64,000 nucleotides of DNA from positions 43,392 to 107,391 of the forward strand of contig JAFAEG010000133.1 of NCBI GenBank assembly GCA_023424095.1, written 5' to 3'. Source of the DNA: Pseudomonadota bacterium (GTDB lineage Bacteria; Pseudomonadota; Alphaproteobacteria; Sphingomonadales; Sphingomonadaceae). Positions 10,571 to 19,246 of this stretch are shown piece by piece. Made by a program: the position numbers and the translations under genes. The notes below the pieces were generated by a model, which worked only from the letters and a program-made list of their open reading frames with translations, was not told where the DNA came from and did no database searches. The stretch's first letter is position 1. Every line of letters begins with the position of its first letter.

Positions 10571-11728
10571 ATGCGGCGCATTGCGATCCTTGGCGCGACC
10601 GGCTCGGTCGGTCGCTCGACGCTCGATCTGATCGGGCGCGACCGCGGTGCGTACGAGGTCGTCGCGCTGACCGCGAACCAGGATGCCGAAGGCCTGGCGG
10701 CGCTGGCGCGCGAGTTCCGGCCTGAGCGCGCCGTGATCGGCGATCCGGCGGGCTATGAGGAACTGAAGGACCGGTTGGCCGGCACCAATATCGGCGTCGC
10801 CGCGGGCCGCGAGGCGGTGATCGAGGCGGCCGGGGCAGGGGCCGACTGGACCATGGCCGCGATCGTCGGCACTGCCGGCCTCGCGCCGGTGATGCAGGCG
10901 CTGAAAGGCGGCGGCATCGTCGCGCTCGCCAACAAGGAATCCTTGGTCTCCGCCGGAGCGCTGATGACCGATGCGGCGCGGGCGAGCGGCGCGACTTTGT
11001 TGCCGGTGGATTCCGAGCATAATGCCGTGTTCCAGTGTCTGCACGGCGCGCGGCCGGAGGATATCAGCCGGATCACGCTCACGGCCAGCGGCGGTCCGTT
11101 CCGGACCTGGAGTTTGGACGCGATGCGCACGGTCACGCCTGAGCAGGCGGTGGCCCATCCGAACTGGTCGATGGGCGCCAAGATCTCCGTCGACTCGGCG
11201 ACCTTGATGAACAAGGGGCTCGAACTGATAGAGGCCTATCACCTCTTCCCGGTCGAGGCGGATCAGCTCGACGCGATCGTCCACCCGCAATCGGCGGTGC
11301 ACAGCCTGGTCGAATATCGCGACGGCTCGATCCTCGCTCAGCTTGGCCCGGCCGACATGCGTGTGCCGATCGCCCACACCCTCGCCTGGCCTGTGCGCAT
11401 GGCAACGCCGTGCGAGCGGCTCGACCTGGTTGCCCTAGGGCGGCTCGAGTTCGAAGCGCCCGACCTTCAGCGCTTCCCCGCGCTGGCGCTGGCTCAGGCC
11501 GCCTTGCGCAAGGGCGGCGCCACGCCCGCCGTGCTCAGCGCCGCCAACGAGGTCGCGGTCGCATCTTTCCTTGCGCGCGAGATCGCTTTCCTCGATATAG
11601 CCGCGCTTGTTGGGGAAGTGCTGGTTTCCTACGATCCGCCCGCGCCGGCGACGATCGAGGATGTGCTGGACGTGGATGCCGAGGCGCGCAGGGTGGCGGC
11701 GCTTCTCACTGGAAAGTACCGCCTTTGA
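10571..11728 (+). CDS. dxr: 1-Deoxy-D-xylulose 5-phosphate reductoisomerase
   Basis: The 385-residue enzyme catalyses the first committed step of the MEP isoprenoid pathway, DXP to MEP with NADPH. Visible elements are the NADPH loop LGATGSVGRSTLDLI at the N-terminus, ANKESLVSAG, the metal and substrate site PVDSEHNAVFQ, and SVDSATLMNKGLELIEA. The pathway feeds uppS, encoded two genes upstream. Its stop overlaps the TTG start of rseP. Confidence 0.97.
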   Translation: MRRIAILGATGSVGRSTLDLIGRDRGAYEVVALTANQDAEGLAALAREFRPERAVIGDPAGYEELKDRLAGTNIGVAAGREAVIEAAGAGADWTMAAIVGTAGLAPVMQALKGGGIVALANKESLVSAGALMTDAARASGATLLPVDSEHNAVFQCLHGARPEDISRITLTASGGPFRTWSLDAMRTVTPEQAVAHPNWSMGAKISVDSATLMNKGLELIEAYHLFPVEADQLDAIVHPQSAVHSLVEYRDGSILAQLGPADMRVPIAHTLAWPVRMATPCERLDLVALGRLEFEAPDLQRFPALALAQAALRKGGATPAVLSAANEVAVASFLAREIAFLDIAALVGEVLVSYDPPAPATIEDVLDVDAEARRVAALLTGKYRL

Positions 11729-12861
11729 ACAATCCGAACTTCCTGTTCACGGTGCTGGCTTTCCTCGCCGCGCTGGGTCCCCTCATCTTCATTCATGAGC
11801 TCGGCCATTATTGGGTCGGGCGCTGGTTCGGCGTGAAGGCCGAAACCTTCTCGATCGGCTTTGGCCGCGAGATTGGCGGCTGGACCGACAAGCGCGGCAC
11901 GCGCTGGAAGATCGGCTGGATGCCGCTGGGCGGCTATGTGAAGTTCGCCGGCGACATGAACCCGGCCTCGACCCCGAACGAGGAATGGCTGAACCTGCCC
12001 GCAGAGGAACGCAATCAGACCTTCCAGGCCAAGCCGGTCTGGCAGCGCTTCCTGATCGTGCTTGCCGGGCCCGCGACCAACTTCATCTTCGCGATCTTGG
12101 GTTTAATGGCGATCTTCGCGATCATGGGCTACCCCACCGCCACCGCCACGGTGGCAACGGTGACCGCGGGCAGTGCCGCCGAAAAGGCCGGGATCGCGCC
12201 CGGTGACCGGATCGTCGAGATCAATGGCAGCACGATCGACACGTTCGTCGACCTGCAATCCTATGTCCGGCTGCGGCCGGCCCAGGCGATGGAGGTCGTG
12301 CTGGAACGCGACGGCGCGCGCCGCAATGTCGCGCTGACTTCTGACGCGCGCGATCTGGAGGACGAATTCGGCAACAAGGCGCGGGTCGGCATGCTCGGCA
12401 TCGCCGGCGCGCAGACCTTGAGTGGTGGCGCGGGCCGCGAATTCCTGCCGCCGCATCGCCTGCTCGGCGCCGCGGTCGATACGACCTTCGACACGGTGAG
12501 CTCGATGGTCGTCGCCTTGGGCCAGGTCGTCACGGGCCAGCGTTCGGTGAAGGAGTTGGGCGGGCCGCTGAAGATCGCGGAGGTTTCCGGTCAGCAGGCG
12601 AGTCTCGGCTGGATGCCTTTCTTCTGGTTCGTGATCGTGATCTCCATTAATCTTGGCTTCATCAACCTGTTGCCAATTCCGCTGCTCGACGGCGGACATC
12701 TGCTTTTCTATGCAATCGAGGGAATTAGGCGCAAACCGATCAAACCGGAGGCGCAGGAATGGGCGTTCCGGGCCGGATTGTTCCTGCTCCTTGCACTGAT
12801 GATTTTCGTGACCTTCAACGATCTGGCTTCTTTTGGCCTCTTTCGGGGGATAGGCGGTTGA
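11725..12861 (+). CDS. rseP: RIP metalloprotease RseP (site-2 protease)
   Basis: This 378-residue intramembrane zinc protease cleaves anti-sigma factors and signal-peptide remnants within the inner membrane. The zinc motif HELGH lies in LIFIHELGHYWVG in the first helix. A single PDZ domain (about residues 130-210) is followed by the second metal-site helix with LLPIPLLDGGH. The start is taken as TTG at 11725, inside the dxr stop (TTGA), with GGAAAG nine bases upstream. A longer reading from 11410 would run 300 bases inside dxr and is rejected. Confidence 0.95.
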   Translation: MNNPNFLFTVLAFLAALGPLIFIHELGHYWVGRWFGVKAETFSIGFGREIGGWTDKRGTRWKIGWMPLGGYVKFAGDMNPASTPNEEWLNLPAEERNQTFQAKPVWQRFLIVLAGPATNFIFAILGLMAIFAIMGYPTATATVATVTAGSAAEKAGIAPGDRIVEINGSTIDTFVDLQSYVRLRPAQAMEVVLERDGARRNVALTSDARDLEDEFGNKARVGMLGIAGAQTLSGGAGREFLPPHRLLGAAVDTTFDTVSSMVVALGQVVTGQRSVKELGGPLKIAEVSGQQASLGWMPFFWFVIVISINLGFINLLPIPLLDGGHLLFYAIEGIRRKPIKPEAQEWAFRAGLFLLLALMIFVTFNDLASFGLFRGIGG

Positions 12862-12946
12862 TCCCCCGCACCTGCTGAGGCAGGGCGGCTTCGACCTAAT
12901 TCAGGCTGGCACCTCGCCGGCAGTATCGATCAAGGGCGGGTTCCAC

Positions 12947-15652
12947 GTGACGTCGAAGAAAGTTTTTCCGAGCCAGCGCCAGTTCTGCACCGTCCTGCTC
13001 GTTGGGACCGCTTTGGGCGGTTTCGCGATGCCCGCGGCGGCGCAGACCGAGCCAGCGCCTGCGCAGACCGTCCCGACCGTGCCGCTCGCCCAGGGCGTTC
13101 CGGCGACGCCCGCGCCGCAGATCGTTCGGTCGATCATCGTCACCGGCAATCAGCGGCTCGAGGCCGAGACGGTCATCTCCTACATCACGCTGCGCGCCGG
13201 CGAGCCGCTCGACCGCGACCGGGTCGATCAGGCCCTGCGCGAGCTCTATGCGACCGAATTGTTCGCCGACGTGCAGATTTCCGGCGTGGAGACGGGCGAC
13301 CTGACCATCCAGGTCCGCGAGAACCCGGTCATCAACCGCATCATCCTGGAGGGCAATCGCCGCCTGAAGGACGACAAGATCACGCCGGAAATCCGCCTGT
13401 CCGCGCGCCAGATCTTCACCCGTAGCCGCGCCCGCGCGGACGTGGCGCGGATCATCGAACTGTATCGCCGCCAGGGCCGCTTCGCCGCCCGCGTCGAGCC
13501 GAAGATCATCCAGCTCGACCAGAATCGCGTCGACGTGGTGTTCGAGATTGACGAGGGGCCGCGCTCCAGCGTCCGCGAAATCAACATCATCGGCAACAAC
13601 GCCTTCGCCGACAGCCGCCTGATCGGCGAAATGGCGACCAGCGAGGCCGGCTCGGGCATCCCGATCATCGGTGCTTTGCTCGGCGGCGGCAACGCCACGT
13701 ACGATCCGGATCGTCTCGCTTTCGACCAGGCGAAGCTGCGCCTGTTCTATCTGACTCAGGGCTATGCCGATTTCCGCGTCGTCTCCGCGGTTGCGGAACT
13801 GACGCCGGACCGCCGCGACTTCATCATCACTTATGTGGTGGAAGAGGGCGAGCGCTACCGTTTCGGCCCGGTCTCGGTGACCAGCAACATCCGCGATTTC
13901 AGCTCCGAGCAGCTGACCGCGCAGCTGCCGATGCGCGAGAATGACTGGTACAATGCGAAGATGGTGGAAGACACCGTCACCCGCCTGAACGAGCTGGCGG
14001 GCTATTTCGGTTACGCCTTCGCCGACGTGCAGCCGCAGTTCAGCCGCAATCCCGAGACGCACACCATGTCGGTGGTGTTCAACGTGCAGGAAGCGCAGCG
14101 CACCTACATCGAGCGGATCAACATCAACGGCAACACCAACACTGCCGACAAGGTCATCCGCCGGGAATTCCGCCTGGCGGAAGGTGATCCGTTCAGCTCG
14201 ATCCTGGTGCGCCGCTCGCGCGATCGCATCCAGAGCCTGGGCTATTTCCAGGACAATCTGCAGATCGAGCAGCAGGAAGTCGGGCCTGACCGCGTCAATC
14301 TGAACGTCGACGTGGAAGAGCGCGCCACTGGCGAGCTGCAGCTGTCGGCCGGCTTCTCCAGCCTCGAGCGCTTCCTCGTCAGCCTGTCGGTCCAGCAGCG
14401 CAATTTCCGCGGCCTCGGCCAGCAGCTGCGCGCCTCGGTCAATTATTCCAGCTATTCCAAATCGGCGGAACTCGGCTTCACCGAGCCGTTCCTGTTCGAC
14501 CGTAACATCGCGGTCGGCGTGGACATCTTCCGCCGGGACTTCAACAGCTTCAACTTCCTCGGCAACGATCGCCAGACGACCTATCAGGAAGTCTCCACCG
14601 GTGGCCAGATCCGCGCGGGTGTGCCGCTGACCGAGAATTTGCAGCTTGCCCTGCGCTACGGCCTCACCTTCAGCCAGCTCGACCTCAGTCCGGATCTCTA
14701 TTTCACCGATCCGGACGGGATCGGCCCGCTGCCGCCGGTCTGCGACCCGTTGCTCGCCGGACGCTATCTTTGCGACGCGATCGGCGATCGCACGGTGTCG
14801 TCCGCCGGCTACACCCTGCTTTACAGCACGCTCAACAACACGATCCGCCCGTCGAACGGCCACCGCGTCCTGCTCAGCCAGGATTTTGCGGGGATCGGCG
14901 GCAATGTCCGTTATCTGCGGACCCGGATCAGCGCCGGCAAATATTGGAGCGTCGGCAGCGGCTTCATTCTCGGCCTGACCGGTGAGGGCGGCGCGATCGT
15001 GTCGTTTGAAGATGGCGCGCCCGGGGTCGATCCGGTCCGCCTGAACGACCGCTTCACGCTCGGCAGCCCGCAAATCCGCGGCTTCGACATTCGCGGCGTC
15101 GGCCCGCGCGTCATCCGCCGTCCCTATGCGATCGGCGCGGACGGGACGCCGACGCTGGATAGCAATGGCGCCTTCACCTTCGTCGAGGATGATCAGCAGC
15201 GTCGCGACGAGGCGATCGGCGGCCGTTATTATTACATGGCGCGGCTCGAGCTCGAAATCCCGCTGGGCCAGGGCGCGAGCCAGCTCGGCGTTCGTCCCTC
15301 GGCCTTCCTGGACGTCGGCGCGCTTTGGGGCGTCCGCCAGCCGACCTTGCTCAACATCGAGCCGGGTTCGGACCTGACTCGAATCCAATGCCAGGCCACC
15401 GACGGCGCCATCACCGTGCTCCCGAACGGTGTGTCCACTTGCCCAACCGGGTCCCAGATTTTCCGGTTCGGTACCGCGCCGTTCCGCGAATTCTTCCTTG
15501 GCGATACGCCGACGCCGCGCGTCGCCATCGGCATCGGTGCCAATTGGAACTCGCCATTCGGCCCGTTCCGTGTCGACCTCGCTTACCCGTTGCTCAAGGC
15601 GGAAGGCGACGACACCCGCTTCTTCACATTCAACGTAGGAACCGCATTCTAA
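12947..15652 (+). CDS. bamA: Outer-membrane protein assembly factor BamA
   Basis: This 901-residue Omp85 protein has a signal peptide ending near AMPAAAQ, then five POTRA domains (about residues 55-480; the first begins IVRSIIVTGNQRLEAETV), then a 16-strand barrel. The barrel ends FFTFNVGTAF with the terminal Phe recognition signal. It inserts beta-barrel proteins into the outer membrane. The GTG start at 12947 places the signal peptide correctly. Two long barrel loops (about residues 690-740 and 800-850) carry Cys pairs. Its stop overlaps the skp start (TAATG). Confidence 0.97.
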   Translation: MTSKKVFPSQRQFCTVLLVGTALGGFAMPAAAQTEPAPAQTVPTVPLAQGVPATPAPQIVRSIIVTGNQRLEAETVISYITLRAGEPLDRDRVDQALRELYATELFADVQISGVETGDLTIQVRENPVINRIILEGNRRLKDDKITPEIRLSARQIFTRSRARADVARIIELYRRQGRFAARVEPKIIQLDQNRVDVVFEIDEGPRSSVREINIIGNNAFADSRLIGEMATSEAGSGIPIIGALLGGGNATYDPDRLAFDQAKLRLFYLTQGYADFRVVSAVAELTPDRRDFIITYVVEEGERYRFGPVSVTSNIRDFSSEQLTAQLPMRENDWYNAKMVEDTVTRLNELAGYFGYAFADVQPQFSRNPETHTMSVVFNVQEAQRTYIERININGNTNTADKVIRREFRLAEGDPFSSILVRRSRDRIQSLGYFQDNLQIEQQEVGPDRVNLNVDVEERATGELQLSAGFSSLERFLVSLSVQQRNFRGLGQQLRASVNYSSYSKSAELGFTEPFLFDRNIAVGVDIFRRDFNSFNFLGNDRQTTYQEVSTGGQIRAGVPLTENLQLALRYGLTFSQLDLSPDLYFTDPDGIGPLPPVCDPLLAGRYLCDAIGDRTVSSAGYTLLYSTLNNTIRPSNGHRVLLSQDFAGIGGNVRYLRTRISAGKYWSVGSGFILGLTGEGGAIVSFEDGAPGVDPVRLNDRFTLGSPQIRGFDIRGVGPRVIRRPYAIGADGTPTLDSNGAFTFVEDDQQRRDEAIGGRYYYMARLELEIPLGQGASQLGVRPSAFLDVGALWGVRQPTLLNIEPGSDLTRIQCQATDGAITVLPNGVSTCPTGSQIFRFGTAPFREFFLGDTPTPRVAIGIGANWNSPFGPFRVDLAYPLLKAEGDDTRFFTFNVGTAF

Positions 15653-16287
15653 TGAAGACCAAATTGCTCCTCGTGGCCACTGTTGCCGCCATTTTCCCGA
15701 CCACCGCCATGGCGCAGCGGGCCGCTCCGGCCGCGATCGTCGTGGTCGATACCGACCGCGTGCTGCGCGAGTGCACGGCGTGCGTTTCGGCCACCGCCGC
15801 GTTGCAGGCGCAGCAGGCCTCGTTCCAGCAGCGTCAGCAGGCGCTGGCTGCGCCGCTGCAGACCGAGCAGCAGTCGATCGAGCAGGCTGCGCAGGCCGCC
15901 TCCGCGCTGACCGGCGCGGCGCGCACCAATGCCGAAAACGCGCTGCGCCCGCGGGTGCAGGCCTTCCAGCAGCGCCAGCAGACCGCGGCGCAGGAACTGC
16001 AGACGCTTCAGCAGACCTTCGAATCGACCCGCCTGCATGTGTCCGTGCAGCTGAACCGGGCGCTCGAGCCGATCTTCACCTCGGTGATGACCGCACGCGG
16101 CGCCAACATCGTCCTGTCGACCGACGCGCGTCTCGCCCATGCCCCGGCGCTGGACGTGACTGCTGACGTGCTCGCCCAGATCAACCGCACCACGCCCGCC
16201 GTCAGCGTGACGCCGATGCCGCAGCAGCAGGCTCCCGCGACCGCAGCCCCGGTCCCGCCGGCGACGCCGCGTCCGGGCGGGCGGTGA
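15652..16287 (+). CDS. OmpH/Skp-family periplasmic chaperone
   Basis: The 211-residue protein has a clean signal peptide ([22 protein letters not shown]), a short beta start ([18 protein letters not shown]), a long Gln/Ala-rich coiled coil (about 50-135) and a Pro-rich tail. This is the Skp layout, and the gene directly follows bamA. Skp keeps unfolded outer-membrane proteins soluble in the periplasm. The ATG at 15652 overlaps the bamA stop by one base, and the stop overlaps the fabZ GTG by four. Two Cys near the N-terminus (CTAC) are unusual for Skp. Confidence 0.88.
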   Translation: MKTKLLLVATVAAIFPTTAMAQRAAPAAIVVVDTDRVLRECTACVSATAALQAQQASFQQRQQALAAPLQTEQQSIEQAAQAASALTGAARTNAENALRPRVQAFQQRQQTAAQELQTLQQTFESTRLHVSVQLNRALEPIFTSVMTARGANIVLSTDARLAHAPALDVTADVLAQINRTTPAVSVTPMPQQQAPATAAPVPPATPRPGGR

Positions 16288-16772
16288 GCTCCAGAGACGA
16301 TTCGCCGGCGCCCGCAGTGACGGCGCCGGCGCTTGATGTCCGGGGGGTGATGCGGTCGCTGCCGCATCGCTACCCGATGTTGCTGGTCGACCGCGTCGAG
16401 GAGATGGTCCTCGACGAGCGCATCGTTGCCACCAAGGCGGTGACGATGAACGAATTGTTCTTCCAGGGGCATTTCCCCGGACGGCCGATCATGCCTGGCG
16501 TGATGATCATCGAGGCGCTGGCGCAGGCCGCCGGCGTGCTCGCGGTCACGTCGCTGGGTGAGGCGCAGAAGGGCAAGCTGGTCTATTTCATGTCGATCGA
16601 GAATGCGAAGTTCCGCGTTCCGGTCGAACCCGGCGTGCTGCTTCGGCTGGAGTGCAATCTCATCCAGAAGCGCGGGCCGGTGTGGAAATTCGCGGGTCGG
16701 GCCTATGTCGGCGACAAGCTCGCCACGCAGGCGGACTTCACCGCGATGATCACGGATCCGCCGCAGGAATAA
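16284..16772 (+). CDS. fabZ: 3-Hydroxyacyl-ACP dehydratase FabZ
   Basis: This 162-residue hot-dog-fold dehydratase acts in fatty-acid elongation. The catalytic His lies in [13 protein letters not shown] and the catalytic Glu in [10 protein letters not shown]. The N-terminal [14 protein letters not shown] is typical. The GTG start overlaps the skp stop (GTGA). In lipid-A-making proteobacteria lpxD stands between skp and fabZ and lpxA/lpxB follow; here both are missing and the next gene is a convergent ABC ATPase. Confidence 0.96.
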   Translation: MSSRDDSPAPAVTAPALDVRGVMRSLPHRYPMLLVDRVEEMVLDERIVATKAVTMNELFFQGHFPGRPIMPGVMIIEALAQAAGVLAVTSLGEAQKGKLVYFMSIENAKFRVPVEPGVLLRLECNLIQKRGPVWKFAGRAYVGDKLATQADFTAMITDPPQE

Positions 16773-16773
16773 G

Positions 16774-17472
16774 CTAGGCGGCGGCCCAGCCGTCAGCCAC
16801 TCGCCGGATTCCGAACACGCGCGGGATCACATCCGAGCCCAAAATCCCGGCCGGCGCATCGTCAGCGGCGATGCGCCGGTCTTGCATCACGATGATCCGA
16901 TCGGCGTGGCGGAAGGCCGCGTCGAGATCGTGCATGGCGACCAGCGCCGCGCGCTCGCTGCCGCGCACTTGGTCGGCCAGCAGCGCCAACAACTTGATTT
17001 GCCAGAGCGGATCGAGATTGGCGGTCGGTTCGTCGAGCAGCAGCAGACGTGGCCTGGGCGCCAGCGCCCGCGCCAGCAGCACCCGGCTCCGCTCGCCGGT
17101 CGACAGGCGATCGGCACGGCGGGTGCCGAAGGCCGCGAGGTCGAGCAAGGCGGCGGCTGCTTCGCCCTCCGCTTCGGTGGCTCCGGCCAGAGCGACCAGA
17201 TCGCGCGCCGCGATCGGCCAGCTGAGGTCGCGCGAGGCCGGCAAATAGGCGAGTGTCCGAACCCGCAAGGCCGGCGGCAGGCGGTCTGGATTATCTCCGC
17301 CAATCAAGACCTTGCCCCCTGCCTGGCCGATCCGGGCCAAGGCGTGGAGCAGGCTGGTCTTCCCACTGCCATTCGGGCCAATCAAAGCCGTCAGCGTCCC
17401 CGCCTCCAGGGTCAGGCTGGTCGGCTCCAGGCGCCCGGGCAGGGCAAGATCGGTCGCGACGACAAGGCTCAT
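16774..17472 (-). CDS. btuD: ABC transporter ATPase, BtuD-type (cobalamin uptake)
   Basis: The 232-residue ATPase has Walker A GPNGSGKTS (about 33-41), signature LSTGERSR, Walker B LLLLDEPTANLD and an H-loop (VAMHDLD). It is last in the minus-strand btuB-btuF-btuC-btuD operon. Its ATG overlaps the permease stop (ATGA), so the two are probably translationally coupled. A sequence of this type could equally serve iron siderophore or heme import; the cobalamin riboswitch at the head of the operon decides for B12. It ends two bases from fabZ on the other strand. Confidence 0.9.
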   Translation of the reverse strand: MSLVVATDLALPGRLEPTSLTLEAGTLTALIGPNGSGKTSLLHALARIGQAGGKVLIGGDNPDRLPPALRVRTLAYLPASRDLSWPIAARDLVALAGATEAEGEAAAALLDLAAFGTRRADRLSTGERSRVLLARALAPRPRLLLLDEPTANLDPLWQIKLLALLADQVRGSERAALVAMHDLDAAFRHADRIIVMQDRRIAADDAPAGILGSDVIPRVFGIRRVADGWAAA

Positions 17473-18431
17473 GGCCGCAGCCTCCAGCGCATCCGCAGCA
17501 CCAGCCAGAGGAAGAAGGGGGCGCCGATCAAAGCGGTGATCACGCCGATCGGCAGCACCCGGCCCAGCGGAGCCAGGCTGCTCAGGAGATCGGCGAGGCT
17601 GAGCAGCAGGGCGCCGATCAGGGCGGCGGGCAGGATCGCGCGGCCGGGATGGCCGCCCGTCAGCCGCCGCGCGAAGACGGGGGCGACCAGGCCGATAAAG
17701 CCGACTGCGCCGCAGATCGCGACGCAAGCGCCGACGCCAAGGGCGGTCAGGCAGACGATCCGGAGCTGCAACCGGGCCAGATCGTAACCCATCGATTCGG
17801 CCACCTCCTCGCCGAGCGCGAGCCGGTCGAGCGCCGGCGCGAGGCTGGCCAGCCAGACGATAGCGACCACCGCCGGAATGCCGGCGAAGGTGAGCTGTTC
17901 GAGGCTGCGGTCGGCGAGCGAGCCCATCAGCCAGGCATAAGCGTCGTAGAAGGCGAAGGGGGAGGGGGCGAGCGCCAGCGCAAGCGTGGTGAGCGCCCCC
18001 GCGACCGAGGTGATGGCAAGGCCGGCCAGCAACAAGGTGGCCGTTTCGGCCCGCCGCCCCGCCAGCCCGATCAGCAGCAGCAGGCTGATGCCCGCGCCGG
18101 CGACCGCGCCCAAGGCCATCGCGAAGGCGCCGGACAGGCCGATCAAGTAGGCGGTCACCACTGCGCCCAGGGCCGCGCCGCTGGTCGCGCCGGTCAGGTC
18201 GGGCGAGGCGAGGGGGTTGGCGAACAGAGCCTGGATCGCCGCCCCCGCCGCGCCCAGCATCGCGCCGTAGATCAGAGCGAGCGATGCACGGGGAAGGCGA
18301 AGTTCGAGCAACAGGGCCCAGCCAAGCTCGGGGTCGGCGGCGAACAGGGACTCCAGGCTGTCCCAGGGCAGGAGCAGCGACGCCGTGAAGCAGGCCAGGG
18401 CCGCGAGCGCCAGGATCACGCGGATCATCAT
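17469..18431 (-). CDS. btuC: FecCD-family ABC permease, BtuC-type
   Basis: This 320-residue permease has about nine or ten hydrophobic helices. Family marks are ELRLPRASLALIYGAMLGAAG and GAAIQALFANPLASPDL near the N-terminus, and the cytoplasmic coupling region GAVGFIGLVAPVFARRLTGG. It forms the channel of the B12 importer. Two adjacent ATGs (18431, 18428) exist; the first overlaps the btuF stop as ATGA. The C-terminal stop overlaps the ATPase start. Confidence 0.9.
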   Translation of the reverse strand: MMIRVILALAALACFTASLLLPWDSLESLFAADPELGWALLLELRLPRASLALIYGAMLGAAGAAIQALFANPLASPDLTGATSGAALGAVVTAYLIGLSGAFAMALGAVAGAGISLLLLIGLAGRRAETATLLLAGLAITSVAGALTTLALALAPSPFAFYDAYAWLMGSLADRSLEQLTFAGIPAVVAIVWLASLAPALDRLALGEEVAESMGYDLARLQLRIVCLTALGVGACVAICGAVGFIGLVAPVFARRLTGGHPGRAILPAALIGALLLSLADLLSSLAPLGRVLPIGVITALIGAPFFLWLVLRMRWRLRP

Positions 18432-19246
18432 TGCCCCTGCTCCGCGCGCAACCGCTCGACCTCGCCGGCCATCAGCGGCCCGCCGCACAGCCACAGCCGC
18501 CCGTCCGTCAGCACATCGCGCGACCCCGCCCGCGCGCGCGACAGCGGATGCTCCAGCCACGCCTGGCCACGCGAATATTGCCCGTTGCGATAGTCGCTGC
18601 GCAGCAAGACGGCGGGCGGATCCACGAGCAATCGCTCCAGCCGAACCTGGCTTTCGCCAATGGCGCGCTGGCGGTAGCCGGCCAGGCTCATCCATTCCGC
18701 GCTGAGGCTATCCGTGCGGATCGTGCTTCCGCCGGTCCCGATCATGATCGTATCGGCCGGCTGACCCGGCGCCAAGGCGCGGAGCGATTCGATCCGGGTG
18801 ACCAAGGCCTCACCGCGTTCTTCATGCTCGAGCGCGGCGGCGACGCTTCGGACGGACGCGATCACATCGTCGATCGAGTTCGGGAAGGGCACATCGATGA
18901 AGCGGATGCCGAGACGCCCGGCGATGCGCAGCTTGTCGCCGGAGCCGCCCATGGTCAGCACCAGATCGGGCCGCTCCGCGACGATCGAGGTGAGGGTGCC
19001 GCCATTGCCCGGAAATGCGCGGGCCCGATCCGCCAGCGCAAATTCCGCCGGATTGGCCGCAAGATAGGTCAGCGACGCGATCTGCTCGGGATCGGCAAGC
19101 AACAGCAGCAATTCGTCCGTGCACAGGTTCAGCGACGCCACCCTGCGCGGACCGCCGTCGCCCGCCGCCGCCGGAGCGGCGACGGGCGTTGGGGCGCAGC
19201 CGGCGAGCGCCAGGCTAATCGCCGAAAGCCAGCCGAATGCCCGCAT
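18428..19246 (-). CDS. btuF: Periplasmic cobalamin-binding lipoprotein, BtuF-type
   Basis: The 272-residue protein has a lipoprotein signal ending LALAGC (Cys17), then a class III substrate-binding fold starting RRVASLNLCTDELLLLLAD. That start is the typical BtuF/FecB opening, and the ERPDLVLTM hinge follows. It delivers cobalamin to BtuCD. The start at 19246 is set by the lipoprotein signal; a longer reading would run further into btuB. It overlaps the btuB 3' end by 32 bases. Confidence 0.88.
   Translation of the reverse strand: MRAFGWLSAISLALAGCAPTPVAAPAAAGDGGPRRVASLNLCTDELLLLLADPEQIASLTYLAANPAEFALADRARAFPGNGGTLTSIVAERPDLVLTMGGSGDKLRIAGRLGIRFIDVPFPNSIDDVIASVRSVAAALEHEERGEALVTRIESLRALAPGQPADTIMIGTGGSTIRTDSLSAEWMSLAGYRQRAIGESQVRLERLLVDPPAVLLRSDYRNGQYSRGQAWLEHPLSRARAGSRDVLTDGRLWLCGGPLMAGEVERLRAEQGQ

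Noticed and set aside
11410..11724. N-terminal extension of rseP inside dxr
   Set aside because: The extra 105 residues are out-of-frame dxr sequence; the conserved RseP start is at the TTG at 11725.
12896..15388. An 830-codon open frame antisense to bamA
   Set aside because: It mirrors bamA codons in a GC-rich genome, has low-complexity Arg/Ala/Asp composition, no recognisable domain and no ribosome site. bamA itself is certain.
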